This document shows, in pieces, positions 1-11,404 of a stretch of DNA of 64,000 nucleotides. A program made the position numbers and the translations under genes. The stretch lies in assembly GCF_022682495.2 (NCBI RefSeq), contig NC_071398.1:95011705-95075704 (forward strand). The letters run 5' to 3'. The DNA comes from Desmodus rotundus. Taxonomy: Eukaryota > Chordata > Mammalia > Chiroptera > Phyllostomidae. How positions within the stretch are numbered: position 1 is the first letter of the stretch; each line of letters opens with the position of its first letter. A model generated the notes under the pieces. It was not told where the DNA came from. It did no database searches and saw only the letters and a list, made by a program, of their open reading frames with translations.

Positions 1-80
1 CCTGCCATCACACAGGGAGCTGGTGGCGGAGCTGGGATCAGAGCCCAGTTCTCCCAGTTCTCCAGCCTGTTTGGTTTCCC
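1..80 (-). repeat. MIR SINE fragment cut by window start
   Basis: The first 80 bases read as the antisense of the MIR tRNA-derived SINE core. A 'tcacacagggagctggtggc' stretch corresponds to the family's 'tcacacagctggtaagtggc', followed by the weakly kept 'gagctgggatcagagcccag'. MIR is an inactive SINE shared by mammals. The copy is heavily diverged and truncated by the window edge. Confidence 0.6.
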
Positions 81-2495
81 ATGCTCCCCAACCGCATAAA
101 TGGAACCTGCTTCATGGACTGTCCTTACATGCCAGGAACCCAGGCAGGACCATGGGAGGACCATGCTCCTTCCTGACTCTTTGCTGAGCCTCTGAGTTCC
201 CTCAGCTCTAAATGCCACTGGTTTGATTTCCGAGGGAAGCCATCGTGTTTCTTCTGTCCCCATCCTGCTGCAGGGAGAAGCCAGCCGCCGTGGGACCTCA
301 GAGCCTCGAGGTTCTGATTCCAAGTGGTGGCCCCTTCCCATGACTGGACCCCGCAGCACCCCCAGTGTCGCCTGCCAGCTTCTGGGACGTGTAGGCACCT
401 GGGAGGGCGAAGGGACAGTGCCACTTTCTCAAGGAGACAGCTGGTGTCCCCAAGTGCCTCAGTACACCTCAGGCAGGGCAGCCAGGCCAGGGAGGTGGAG
501 GTCACACAGGGCTGGGGGAGGAGCACTTTGGCAGTGAACATGGTGGGGGTGTGGTCAGAGCGAAGGGCAAAGGGACTGGTCAAATGACACCCGTCAGGAG
601 ACACTCCGGAACACAGCCTTGGGATACGGAAATGCCTCTCAGGGGGCCTGGGGAGGGGTCCTGGCCCCGGAAGCCACTGTGGCCTGTGACCCACCCCCGG
701 CAGGCTCTGTCCCTGTGGGAAGAGTCAGGAACCCTGTGGCAGAGCAGAGCACCCTCCGCACACCGCTCTTCGAGTCATTTTTAAAAATAACCTTAATCTA
801 CAACCTATAACATGTACATTAGGTGAGCAAATTTAATATAAACTCATATTACAACAAACTCCTAGCAGTGAGCATGGGAAGTCATTAAACATCCTTTTAG
901 CTAAGATGCTAGTGAGATTCCTAACTACTATGTGGAATAAAATCCAAATGTACATGAATGTAGGGCATTTCAGAAGCCTGGTTAAAGGCGCCTGCTCTGT
1001 TTGTGATAAACGCTGGAAACGAGAAAGTGTGAAGTTTCAGGTTTGTCTCTTCCCTTGGCACCACTAACTGTGCCCTTACCGGGAAGGCCAGCTCTTTACC
1101 CTCACGCTCCTGTCTGTGTACCAAGCTCCACACCCCACTCCTCATGTGGGAAGGCACCGAAGTTCACCAAGGTCGGGGGACTGCCCAAAGTGACTCTGAA
1201 AGGCACGCTGTCCCAGCCGGGAGCTCACACACCTCTGCATCCGCACCAGCAGTAGGGGCCTGGATGTGGACCGCAGACCCCACCCCTCCAGGCGTGGATT
1301 CCCAGCCTGCATCAGTGGGCAGAGCTGCGTGCCCTCAACGTCCCCCGGGCATTCCCGGGCCTGCACACTGAGACTGACACCTCCCTTCCCAGGCTCAGGG
1401 TTTCAAGTCGGATCTTCTGAGTGGGGGTGGGTACTGTCTAGGCACCTGCCCGAGCTCGGTGCCCCACATTCCTTTAAGTGGAAGCCCATGGAGCAAACTT
1501 GGGGAGATAAGAAGCGCCCAGAATCCCTTCCCCTCTTCAGCTGGGTGAGACAGACCGGACAGAAACAGAATTAGTTGTAATTTCCGTGGGCTCAGGTCAC
1601 TGCCTCATTCAAGGAGAAAGAGCCCCCAGTTCTGTGAGCAGCACCCCTAGCTCTCAGTGACACCCCTGTCCCTTCTTTATCTCCACAAATGATAGTAAGC
1701 CATCACCCCGCCTGCCTCTCCTCTCCCTCCAGAAGGGGCTGTCGTCACTGGCTTCTCTCACCAGGCCCTGGTTAGGTGGCGGGGTTCCCTGCTAAGTCCG
1801 AGGGTCCCACAGCAGCTCCCCTCCAGGCTGGCTGTTAGAGGAGGGGGCTCTGGAGCCCTCGTGTCCTCCATGCCTTTGTCTCATTGTCCCCTTCACACCA
1901 CACACACCTCCGGCAGCTGGGCCAGAAGCCTGAGTGCTGAGCAGCTCCGAGTGTGTCACGCACAGTCAGGACAGGGGCGGGGCGCGCCCAGATAGGGCCA
2001 GTGACAGAGGCAGAGAACACCAGGGAGGTGTTTGGAGAGGGACTTGGCAGGCAGAGGCCCAGAGGGCCGCTTGGCTCCCGAGGGAGCTGGCACGGGCTGG
2101 GAGTTGAGGTTCTGGGGGAAGAGCACATGGGGAGGGCATCTTGAGGTGCTTGAACTTTAATCTGAGATGATGGTGATGGTGATGACGACAAACTTCTGGA
2201 CAGGATGGAGGAAAGTAAGAAAGTTTTAAAGAAGAAACATGTTCCCTGGAGTTAGTAAGAAATCAAAAGCTCTACTGAGAAGATGTGGAAAGGGAGAACA
2301 CCCGTTTCCTCTGGCCGGGGCCCAATTTCAACAGCAGCTCAGCTCCCCCACCCTCCCGGGGGGCTCGCTCCCCACCATGTTGGGGCCCCCCATAGTCTTT
2401 CTCCACACTCCCCTCCCCACCACATTCCCGTTTGACAACGGAATTTGATAGAGTAGACAGTTCTCCAGCAGACCAGCGACAAAGCAAACGGAGAA
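81..2495. other. Unannotated stretch, no gene seen
   Basis: No exon, RNA gene or classifiable repeat is recognised here. Base composition is mostly GC-rich, with an AT-rich pocket at about 775-1000. A short imperfect GAT/GGT trinucleotide run lies at 2166-2189. The small open frames on both strands have no familiar protein character. Confidence 0.5.
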
Positions 2496-2499
2496 GCAG

Positions 2500-2685
2500 G
2501 ATGTGGTAGCTAACACCTCCTGCGTGCCTGCTGTGTGTATCATCGCCAGTAATTACAGTGACTCCCAACTTACAGACAGAAGCTGAGGCTTGGAGAAGTG
2601 AGGGAACCTGTCCAGGGCCACAGCCAGGATGGGACTGGGTTCCTGTCTCTCCAGAGCACGCGTTTCCTCCCAATACCGTACAATC
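2500..2685 (-). repeat. MIR SINE, antisense
   Basis: The order of landmarks is that of an antisense MIR: 'agctaacacctcctgcgtgc', then 'acttacagacagaagctgag', then 'ggccacagccaggatgggac'. These correspond to the family's tail, the 'ttttacagatgaggaaactgag' core and the tRNA-derived head. It is an old, diverged copy of a non-autonomous SINE. Confidence 0.75.
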
Positions 2686-3365
2686 TCTCTGATGGTGGGG
2701 ACGGGGATTTAAACCGCGACACTCCCTGGGCAGAGGGAGGCTTGTTCATTTTATAGGAGGCGTTTCATACAGATTCAATAGAGGCTGGATGTGCAGAATG
2801 CCTGATTCTGACCCGTCTCCCCTGGCTTTGCTGACCCTGTTTTCTCCATGGAGGGTTCCTGCCCGGAGGTGGCAAAAAAACAAAACAGCAAAGCACACTA
2901 CTGGGTGGAGAAGTCTGACCTCTAGCACCGAGGACAGAGGGCAGGTCCAGCGGTGACAGTGGTACTAGCCACAGGCCTGAGGTCGAGGAAGCAGGCAGGG
3001 TGTGCTGGAAGACTGGCTCAGGGGTAGAGGTGGGGGGGGGAGGGGGCGTGTGTGCTGACTTGTAGGATTTGCCAATTTCCATGGTGTAAATGCTCCCACC
3101 ACGGCCAATTTCAAGTGACTAATGGGATGTCACAAAATTCCCCCAAATTTGGCAATTGGCTTTGACTTCTGGAAAGAGGAAAGTACTAGGGCAAGGGCTT
3201 AGGACCCTGGGCAGCAAGCCGGCACCTACTGACGAGACAGTTGGAGGTCTGGAGAGGACCACGGGAAGGGGGAGCTCCATTCTAACAGGATAGCTCTACC
3301 TTAGACAGTGCTCAGAGGGGGGTCCCTGCAAAGTCTCTCTGGTGACCCCTCCACTGGTTTCCAAA
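2686..3365. other. Unannotated stretch with a G-rich run
   Basis: No gene is visible. Positions 3032-3046 hold nine Gs, one A and five Gs, a low-complexity run that may be length-variable. The rest is unclassified single-copy-looking sequence. Confidence 0.4.
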
Positions 3366-3369
3366 TTAC

Positions 3370-3500
3370 TGATTAATCTGTTTGTTTATCAAACATTTGT
3401 AGAGACTTCTGGAGAGCCAGGCACTGTGCTGGGCCCATAAATTCTCAGTCTCTCCTGACTATAAGGATGCGTCCGCCCGACAGCACAAAGCACAGTGCCA
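3370..3500 (-). repeat. L2 LINE 3' end fragment, antisense
   Basis: The sequence 'tttatcaaacatttgtagag' followed by 'gccaggcactgtgctgggcc' is the antisense of the L2 3' end, whose sense strand ends in a 'gtgcctggcacatagtagg...aaatatttgttgaatga' pattern. Only the terminal part of the element remains. Confidence 0.55.
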
Positions 3501-4687
3501 CACGCGCAAACAGTCGTGCACTGGTAAATGATTGGAGTCCAGCTCAGTTAGTGGGAGAAATATTTTAAAGAAAAGCAATACATCTTCAGGGAGCTAGGAA
3601 GAGTTTATATTCCACCATTATCTGATTCTCCTCTCTTGCTCAGTTTCCTCTCATCTCTTAAGTGGTTTGGGATTTTAAAGACATTGCAGAAAGTTTAAGG
3701 GTATCTTAGTCAAGGTAAGAAGGCTGCTCCTTCATCTGTAAAAGAGCTGCATTGTTTTTTATACTAAGAAAGGTGGACTTTATTTTCCTAACTGAAAAAA
3801 ATACCTACCAACGCCAACCGTGAGGGCTCAGGGGGATGGAAAATCCCAGTGTTTAGTCTTGCCTGTGGGCCCTGCCTTTGAGTGGCATCAGAGGCCTGGC
3901 CCACTGACGTGCCTGTCCCTGCAGGGCATTTCTGAGGACAGCTATTACCTACAACCGAATTTCCTCTGCAACCCAGTGGAATTCCTGTGAAAGTCACCGA
4001 TTATGCAAAGACAGACTGTGAAAGAAAGGGACTCAGATCTCCTGAGCAAAACCACATGGGTCATTTAGGTCCTTGAGGGCCACCTTGTTGGGACACCTTT
4101 TAGCCCAAGACACGTGTAAGCAGCAGTGAGGTGGGTTGGGGGCCCCCTTTGGCCCCCACCCACCCATATCTCCAAAACCTAGTTGGGGGGAGGGGTGTGG
4201 ACAGACAAGGCTGGATAGTGAGATCCAGGCCAGAGCTCCTGCTACATCCTCTCACCCCGAGCCCAACTTGGGGGCTGCTTCTCCAAAATCTAGACTGGGT
4301 GGGTGTACGAAGCTCCTTCGTGGGAAGGACTCTGTAGCTGGTGCCCAGCAGATGGCTGGATGGAGAACTGGATTATCCACCTGTGACCTCCGGGCAGGGA
4401 TCCTCCAAAGTGCCTGGAGGAAGGTTGAGTGTTAGAGAGAAAACATACAACATTTTCAACTGTTAGTTGTCTGTTCTTTGCTCTCCCCGTCCCCCCATGG
4501 ACTTCAACTCAACGCACAGCATTTACTATTTTGTTCATATCACTCTTACAGGAGTAATTGTCTTGTGCTCTGCTGCTTTATATGTCTGCCTCCCCTGCTC
4601 TCTGCCAGCTTCTCGGTGGCAGGGCCTCCACGTCTGTGTGTCTGCAGTGCCGGCAGCAACCCCGGAGACACGGGCAGCGCTTTGCAT
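3501..4687. other. Unannotated stretch, no gene seen
   Basis: I see no exon, RNA gene or repeat that I can name. A near-repeated 'gggggcccccttt' and 'ggggaggggtgtgg' composition around 4135-4200 is GC-skewed but not structured. Small frames here have no coding character. Confidence 0.4.
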
Positions 4688-5206
4688 ATACTCGCCCCTC
4701 CTTATCCACAGAGGATACGCTCCAGGACTCCCAGTGGGTGCCCAACACAGTGGGTGGTGCCCAACGCTATGTATGCTGTTTTTATTTGCACATACATACC
4801 TGTCTTTAATTCATAAATAGGTACAGTAAGAGATTAGCAAAATATAACTCCTAATAAAATAGAACAACTGTGACCATATGTGTAATGAGAGTTGTGTGAC
4901 TCTGGTGTCTCTCTGACCCCTGCTCGCTCTCCCCACCGTCTGCCTGTCTCTCATCACTGATCTGATAACCAAGAGTGGTACCGAGTGACTAGCAGGTGGG
5001 GAGCGTACGCAGCATGAAGATGCTGAATGAGGGATGATTCAGGTCCTGGGCGGGCGGAGCAGGACGGTGTGAAATCTCATCAGCTACTCAGAATTGTGTG
5101 CAGTGTAAAATTTATGAATTGTTTATTTCTGGTGTTTCCACTTAATCGTTTTGGACTGCTGTTGACTGTGGGAAACTGACGCTGAGGAAGGTGGCTCAGG
5201 AGGAAC
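4688..5206 (+). mobile_element. MER2-like Tigger DNA transposon (non-autonomous)
   Basis: This is a nearly full-length non-autonomous DNA transposon of the Tc1/mariner-Tigger group, closest in memory to MER2. The left end reads 'tccttatccacagaggatac' and is followed by 'aggactcccagtgggtgcc'. The interior contains 'ggtacagtaagagattagca' and 'aaaatagaacaactgtgacc', and the right part has 'tatgaattgtttatttctgg' and 'ggactgctgttgactgtggg'. All of these follow the family order. The two ends are decayed complementary termini. There is no transposase frame, as expected for a MITE-like member that was moved in trans. It lies about 90 bases before the VES SINE. Confidence 0.85.
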
Positions 5207-5289
5207 TACTGTTTGCTTATGTCGTTGGAAAACCAATTAATTCATTTGTTAATGGGCCAGAACAAGGAGAAAGAAAGAGAAGGAGGTCG

Positions 5290-5298
5290 AGAGCAGAG
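5290..5298. repeat. Target-site duplication, left copy (VES SINE 1)
   Basis: The nine bases 'agagcagag' directly precede the SINE head and are repeated perfectly at 5511-5519 after its poly(A) tail. This is the signature of L1-type target-primed insertion. Confidence 0.9.
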
Positions 5299-5510
5299 GC
5301 CTTAGCTGGTGTAGCTCAGTGGATTGAGCGCGGGCTGCGAACCAAAGGGTCGCTGGTTGATTCGCAATCAGGGTACATGCCTGGGTTGCAGGCCAGCTCC
5401 CCAGTAGGGGACACTTGAGAGGCAATCACACATTGATGTTTCTCTCCCTCTCTCCTTCCCTTCCCCCTCTCTAAAAATAAATAAACAAAATCTTTAAAAA
5501 AAAAAAAAAA
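5299..5510 (+). mobile_element. VES SINE (bat tRNA-derived retroposon), copy 1
   Basis: This is a full-length bat VES SINE. The tRNA-like head holds an RNA polymerase III A box, 'tagctcagtgg', at 5312-5322. A B box, 'ggttgattcgc', lies at 5355-5365 and has lost one base relative to the usual GGTTCGATTCC, so internal promoter activity is probably impaired. The body follows the family order: 'gggtacatgcctgggttgca', 'ccccagtaggggacactt', 'cacattgatgtttctctccc'. It ends in a pyrimidine-rich segment, 'aaaaataaataaacaaaatc' and about 16 A residues. Perfect 9-bp target duplications flank it. VES elements are confined to bats, which fixes the likely host group. The good preservation suggests a fairly recent insertion. 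Confidence 0.95.
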
Positions 5511-5519
5511 AGAGCAGAG
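5511..5519. repeat. Target-site duplication, right copy (VES SINE 1)
   Basis: Perfect repeat of 'agagcagag' from 5290-5298, immediately after the poly(A) tail of the SINE. Confidence 0.9.
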
Positions 5520-7335
5520 AGGAAGGAAATGGAGAGAGACCAAGGTAGGTACCTGGGGAGCAAAGTGTACACCTTAGAGAAGGGGGTTGCGTGGCCATTA
5601 TTCCACCCAGACATGAAAATGTGAAGAGCAGCCCAGATGCCCCCAGCCTTGGGGGAATCCACAGCCACCCTGCTTTCTTCCCAAGTGAAGGACCAGGTTA
5701 AGTCACTCTGCAACTTCTGAAGTTACCAAAAAATGTATTACTGACAAACCAGGCAAAGGGCAAGGAGGAGAGGCTTTTTGACAGAAACTTCAAAGTGTGA
5801 CCTTTCAAGTAGGAGCCTGGCAGGAGCCTCTGGTTGGCTGTGTTGCCAGGCCAACCGTGAGGGGGAAGCAGCCTCAGGGAGGGAGCGATCTAATGCTCCC
5901 CACACGGAGGAGAACTGTGGAGCCAGCTGCACTCCGGGAGCATTCGGGATCTGTCCTTCCTCCCCGCCCCTTCCCTGCCTCTCGGAGAGGGAGTCGGAGA
6001 AGCTAGGAGGTGGGTCCAATTTTAAAAGCCCAACTTGTTAAGGAGAGACTTTATCAGAAAGGATTATTTTAAAGTGGGGGACACAGCTATTTCCGCTGTA
6101 ACCACAGACCTGCAAGCATTGCAAAGTTAGGCAAAAGGAGTCTTCTTTCTCTATTGGGAGGGGTAAACAAGGCTGGAAGGGACCTGGTGTGGGGAAGTGG
6201 GATGAAGGGTGTCGTGAGGGGACAAGGGAGCAGAGAATGACCCTGAGGCCAGCTTATTCCCCGGAGGGGCTGTTACAGTTTTAGGCTGACCAAAGTTCGG
6301 GCACCTGGAGGAAGCTTAACCAAAGTTTGCTTAACAGGATTTTGCTCCGGTTGATCAGGAAGTTTTGTAATTACAAACGAGGCAAAGGATGGGAATGTAG
6401 AGGGTCTGTGTGTAGCTGGTCACACCCGGACAGGTAAACCAGGGCTGTCTGTGAGTCTTATCTCTGTCACCTGGAGAGGGGCGGTCCTTTGGAGAACAGG
6501 GAAGGGTGGGACATTTCTGACCAGGATCGAAGGGCCCCCCCTCCCCCCGGGGGAAAAAATCAGCCTGGCCAGGGGGCTTCCTAGTTTATCCCCGTCTGCA
6601 GATCAGCACCATTTGTGCTCAGCGAGGCTTTTCCTCAGGCGGCTGGTTATGTTCTTTGTCTGGAATCAAGGAAGCGCCTGCTTACGTTGTCGAGAACTAT
6701 TTAGGTCTCGACTTTCAGCCGATCTTTCTTTTCACTGCATTTAGTTATGTAGCAGCTATGACCCCCAACTCCAATGTGGACACGATCCTGGTGTTAGGGT
6801 CCCATTAGCAAGGCTGTCCCTGTGATGGGACCATCCTCAAGCTCTCTTAGTTGAGTGACTTTTTATAAGATCATTTACATTCCTTTTGCTTCGTCTCTGT
6901 CCCCCCCAGAGTAGCCTGCTGATGGTGACTTGGGTGCTCATGTAGCCGGACCACAGGCAGAGGATGCACTGACCAGTCAGTAGTGAGCGCTCCGGTTGTA
7001 TGTCACTTACTTTTCATTGCAAATGAATCTCTTGTCCTCTGACATCACCTACGTCTGTCTCACGTACATCTCAGTTGACACAGGTTGGTCCCCAGGGCCC
7101 AGCGTCAGCTGGCCAGTGACAGAAGCTGTCTCTGTGCCTGCAAAGTCAAAGCCAAGTCCAAGAGTGTGGGGACATCTGCAAGGTACCCCCTGTGAGTGAC
7201 ACCTTAGATGACCTCACTACCGTGTCCAGCTACCATTTTCCAAAACCCTCAAGTCTCTTCCAACAAAAAGACCCACCCCTCCCAATTCACTTCAACCTCA
7301 GCAGCCACTGAAAAAGGACAGAAAGCGTGGGCCCA
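5520..7335. other. Unclassified block with a 16-bp direct repeat
   Basis: No gene is recognised. Two 16-base words that differ at one position, 'acaaaccaggcaaagg' at 5744-5759 and 'acaaacgaggcaaagg' at 6373-6388, bracket about 610 bases. The enclosed sequence has a middle-repetitive feel but matches no family I can name. A G/C-mirrored run lies at about 6532-6556. The rest, to 7335, is unclassified. Confidence 0.35.
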
Positions 7336-7339
7336 TCCC

Positions 7340-8570
7340 CAGTGTCTGTGTCTTTCCTTCTTCTTACTAATTTATTGGCTTCTATCCTCATTCTGCACTC
7401 CTATTCTCTTACCTCCACAGGCAACAATTCCAGTGTTTTTGATATATGTATGTTTTTGCAAGCTACAGATAATAATGATTTGTATTATACATATCAATGT
7501 AGGTCAAATTGGTCACAGATATCCAAGCTTTACTTTCTCTACCCCCTCGACATCACTCACTGTGTATACACCCAGCCTGCAGCCTCCACTGTGTAGTCCA
7601 CAGCTGCGGAGTGCTCCACGGTGTGTGTGCACCATGTTTGGCTTGTCCACTCTCCAGGATGGACACTCAGAGGGTGACCACCACACTGCCTGCCCAGCCA
7701 ACAGTGCTAAGAGCACCTCTTTGTGGCCCTAGGAGAGGGGTCCTTTGGGACCCAGGAGCGGGTTTGCTGGGTCCCGGATGTGTGCACTCCAGTTGACTGA
7801 GAACTGCTAAACTGCTGTCAAAACCGCACTCCCACCTGCCAACGTGAGGGCTTCCATTGCCGGCTCCCTGCCGACACTGGGCGCCAGCCAGCTTTCCAGC
7901 GTGCGCCCCTCCCGCAGTTTGCAGTAGGGCCTGATCCTGCTGTGTCGCCCACTTCTGATCACTGGTGTGTCTGAGAAGCTCGTGGGATAATGGTGCTTTC
8001 CAGTGTGGTCTTCTTTTTATTGCTCCTTCGTACCCTTTGCCCATTTTTCTATTAGATGTTCTGCCTCTCTGTTGTTGATTGGCAGGAGCTCCTTCTATAG
8101 TCTGTGTCCATTTCAAACATTGCAAATATTTCCCCCGACGCCACTTGCCAGTTTTACCCATATTGTCTACAAATCCTTAATTTTTAATCAGTCAAATGAA
8201 ACTTTTTTTTGTCTTGTACTTTATGCTTTCTGAGTTCCGTTTAAGACGCCTTCCGCATCTCAAGGCCACACAGGGATTCTTGTACGTTTTCTTTGGTGAA
8301 CCTTCCCCTAGTCATTCCATTTAGTTCTTTAATCTGTCCATGTTCTACTTCGTGTCTGTTGTTCATGGGAAAGAATCTGGTTATGTTTTTCTCCAGAAAG
8401 ATATCTGTGGCAAAAGTGTATGTCAAATAAGTTCACAAAGTCTACTGGTTTCTCAACACCATCTTCTCAGCACTCTGTCCCCTCCCTGTTGATTGGGGGT
8501 GCCACCTTTATTACATATGGAACTTTCATAGTGCCTTATCCGGACGTCTGCTGATTGGATTGACTTGTGA
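7340..8570 (-). mobile_element. Old L1 LINE relic, antisense (3' part of ORF2 and 3' region)
   Basis: Read on the plus strand, this stretch follows the antisense order of the mammalian L1 3' half. It runs from a 'cactgtgtatacacccagcc' segment, through 'gcgggtttgctgggtcccgg', 'cgcactcccacctgccaacg' and 'accctttgcccatttttcta', to 'tgcaaatatttcccccgacg' and 'tctcaacaccatcttctcag'. Each of these is a diverged form of a well-known L1 antisense landmark, in the correct order. The element encoded endonuclease and reverse transcriptase in ORF2, but here the frame is broken throughout by stops and indels. The 76-codon plus-strand frame at 8003-8233 is only antisense L1 sequence. Divergence suggests an old L1M-type or HAL1-type copy. 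Confidence 0.75.
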
Positions 8571-8869
8571 AAGAGTAAGAAGACTTCAGGAGGTCATTTG
8601 CAAATAAAAACAGCACAGGCCTCTGCAGCCCTGTAGCTCTTCCAGGTGAGCCGCGTTCTAGGGAAGAACCCCTGGGGAGAGCCGAGCTCCTTGTGGCTTC
8701 CTAGAGAGGCTCCTTGTTGCTTCCGAGGGAGGCAGGGTGGCTTCCGGTCTCAGAGCCTCTGCTGTCCTCTCTCTGACTATAGCACCGACCAGGCCCAGCA
8801 GCAGCTAGTATCAGTTAATTGGCTGCCGCCTGTTTAAAACTTTCATAATTCCTTTAAGTATACTGCCTC

Positions 8870-9015
8870 CCTCACCCCCTGACATAGTTAGTATCACCTC
8901 AGTTTTACAGACGAGGAAACAGAGATGCAAGGAGTCTAAACTAACTTACACCAGTCTTCCCAGCAGATACAGTTCAGAGCTCAACACAAATCCCAGTGTG
9001 CCGAGCTCCACCAGG
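8870..9015 (-). repeat. MIR SINE, antisense
   Basis: 'ttagtatcacctcagtttta' then 'cagacgaggaaacagagatg' and 'acagttcagagctcaacaca' follow the antisense MIR core. It is diverged and truncated at both ends. Confidence 0.7.
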
Positions 9016-9034
9016 ATACCCTCCATTCATTATA

Positions 9035-9215
9035 TTGCTCCTCTCATCCATTTCATTCTCTCAGACATCGTCTGCTGAGTTTCCGCCACTGTAAGATGTT
9101 GTACTTGGTGCCAAAAGATTCGTCGGGTGTGAATTCTGTCCTTTAGGAGCAATTCAGCCTAGTCTGGCGGATAAGACGTGCTCACATTCACAGACAGGCA
9201 CGACAGAGGTTGGAA
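9035..9215 (-). repeat. L2 LINE 3' fragment, antisense (weak)
   Basis: 'gagcaattcagcctagtctg' with 'gataagacgtgctcacattc' resembles the antisense L2 3' end, whose usual form is 'gagctcacagtctagtgggg...agacagac'. The match is patchy, so the call is tentative. Confidence 0.4.
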
Positions 9216-10160
9216 AAGGAGAGGTGCCTTAGAGGAGCCCCGAGTGCTGTAGCTGCTCAGAACTGGGAGAAAAGTTTCCAGTCTTCACCTCTTCCCAAGA
9301 AGTCCCCAGCCCTTAAGTACCACAAAACGTGTGACTTCCTTATATACTGTAGTCACAAGTTTGCGTGGTGACAGCTAGGTTGCACAGATGCCTAGCAAAG
9401 CCGTAGCACCAGAGTCCTCCTAGGCTTTGGGAATTAAGGAGAGACTCCCTATCTTTCATAAAATGTCTTTCTCACTTGGGCCGTATGCAAGTTTGGCATT
9501 TGACCTACAGTCTCAAAGCCACTCAGTTTCAACGATTCTCTACCATTGGCCAAAGGAAAGCTTACGTAGAGTCCGGAGATGCTGGGAATCTAGAAAGAAA
9601 GGAACAGGAAGAAAAAGGACAGGTGGATATTTTATCAACAGAACACCCTCTATGAACTTTAGATTTGAATGGTGTCACAGGCTAGGTTCCCCGAGGCAGA
9701 CCCCAGGGCAGGGACCCATGAGAAAGCAGCCACAGAGAACCGAGGCTGAGAGAGGGGAGGCAGGACAGGGAGCGGGGGTGGTGCCAGCTGAGGCGCCATT
9801 ATAGGCAAAGTCCCAGTCTCGGCCTGACTGGCAGGGCAGGTCCCCGGTGCAGGGCATCTCAAAGTGTGTTCAGACTTGACACGGTGTTGCTGGGGCTTTC
9901 GGACTCCAGCATGCGTCTAGCCTTGGCTAAGGGCCTGAGGGAGATGAGGTGGTGACAGCTAAATTCCCAGGTCGCTCCCGTGGTCCATGGCTCTGTCCTC
10001 AGAAGAGAACTGGGCATAAAGAAGTAAAGGCCCACAGAAGCTGGCGGAGTGATGGGGCCAGGAGAGAGAATCAACAGTGTCACTGAGAACAGGGTCTGCA
10101 ACATGTTAGTGAGCCACGTCCAGGAATTTTCCTGGCCAGCGTGTAGCCATCCTAGGGGGT
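9216..10160. other. Unannotated stretch, no gene seen
   Basis: No exon or repeat is named. The 125-codon frame at 9427-9804 shows no recognisable domain, and its composition is what one expects from non-coding GC-rich sequence. Confidence 0.4.
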
Positions 10161-10164
10161 CCTA

Positions 10165-10300
10165 GGAGTCCTCCATCGGTGTACAGGTGGGATAACTGAG
10201 GCACAGGGAGAGTGAAGTATTTGCCAAAGCCACATAAACTAATTGGTGATGGAATCAGAATTTCAGGCTCCTAAATTCAAATCCAGGTCTCTTTCAACTG
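10165..10300 (-). repeat. MIR SINE, antisense
   Basis: 'tgtacaggtgggataactga', 'ggcacagggagagtgaagta' and 'ctaattggtgatggaatcag' are in the antisense MIR order, corresponding to the family's 'acagatgaggaaactgaggcacagagagg' and 'ctagtaagtggcagagccgg'. Confidence 0.65.
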
Positions 10301-10579
10301 CATCTGGCCACCACACTTCCCTGCGGTGTCCTCAGCCCTTAGAGTTTGGGGGAACACTGTGCCAACCCAGTCGATCAGTTTCCCTTTTATTGACATTGCT
10401 CTCCATCCAGGGTCCGGTGTTTTCAGCCCTGCCCGTGTCCTCGCAGGCCCTGCTGGTCCAGGGAGCCCAGCAGGAACCCGTCTTCCTCCCCTGACAGAGG
10501 GGCCGGCAGTCCTCAGGAAGACTTATCTAGGTGGTTCAGGGAACCTTGGTGCCGGAAGAAGGCACTCAGGAGATGACAG

Positions 10580-11050
10580 GTCTGAAGAGTCTGACAAATT
10601 TTTATTGCCCCCAAATCTCCAGTCCTGTAAGTCATGAAATCAATCTCAGCTCACATCAAATAAATTATTGTCTGTTTAAGAACCAGGGAGTAGATGAAGC
10701 AAAGAGCGCTCAGTCTGCTCCTGCCTCTCCTCTCCCTCAGCTCATTATCACAGATTCTTCAATCTCCAGCTTTGCTTATCCCTTCCCAACACCAATCCCC
10801 CAGCCCCACCCCCACCCAGCTCCCCTGATAGAGACCTGGGCCAAGCGGCAGAGGGCAATTGAGGGGTTAAGCCTGCTTTTGAAGAATTGTGAGGACCACC
10901 AGGCAGGGAGGAAAGGAATTCGAACAGATGAGAAAGCTGTCATGCTTGCTGGTTGGGCAGATGAAGTGGCCAGCAATTCCTTAGAGCACTAAAGATTTAT
11001 CAGCTAGAGCGAAAAAAATCAATTGGCCAGATAATCTTAGGAGAAAGAAG
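10580..11050. other. Candidate conserved non-coding element
   Basis: An AT-rich, low-repeat stretch with intact-looking words such as 'aatttttattgcccccaaat', 'aaataaattattgtctgttt' and 'gcaattgaggggttaagcct'. It contains no repeat I can name. A 153-codon frame at 10531-10992 crosses it but includes a proline- and histidine-rich simple segment and no known domain, so coding is not claimed. Conservation is only guessed from composition. Confidence 0.25.
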
Positions 11051-11274
11051 GACAAAAAAATAATACAAGTAAGTAGGACACGGGGCAAGAGATTTTAGGA
11101 ATGACGTAGGGATGTCCTCTCTCCTCTCCCATGGCACAATCTGTGCTTTCTTCAGCCTTGCACTTAACAGACTGAATTATAGTTGTGCGTTTGCTTATGT
11201 GTTCCCCTGGCCAAATGCCGTGTCCCTGGTGACAAGGCCTCCGTCTTCGTCGTTCACCCTTGATGTATGCGTAT

Positions 11275-11345
11275 GCCAGGCCTGGCACAATGTCTAGTAC
11301 ACAACAGATACTCATTGCGTATTTGTCAAGTGACTAAGGAAATGC
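11275..11345 (+). repeat. L2 LINE 3' terminal fragment
   Basis: 'ggcctggcacaatgtctagt' followed by 'acagatactcattgcgtatt' and 'gtcaagtgactaaggaaatg' fits the sense-strand L2 3' terminus, where 'gtgcctggcacatagtagg' leads into 'ctcaataaatatttgttgaatga'. Confidence 0.6.
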
Positions 11346-11404
11346 GTGAGTGGACCGAAGTTTGAAAGGACCGACATGGACCAAGGCACACTGCTGGGCA
11401 CCTG

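Noticed and set aside
5305..5375. Possible functional tRNA gene
   Set aside because: The tRNA-like head belongs to a VES SINE. The B box is damaged and no cloverleaf with a proper acceptor stem forms.
8003..8426. Possible small membrane-protein frames
   Set aside because: They are translations of an antisense L1 relic.
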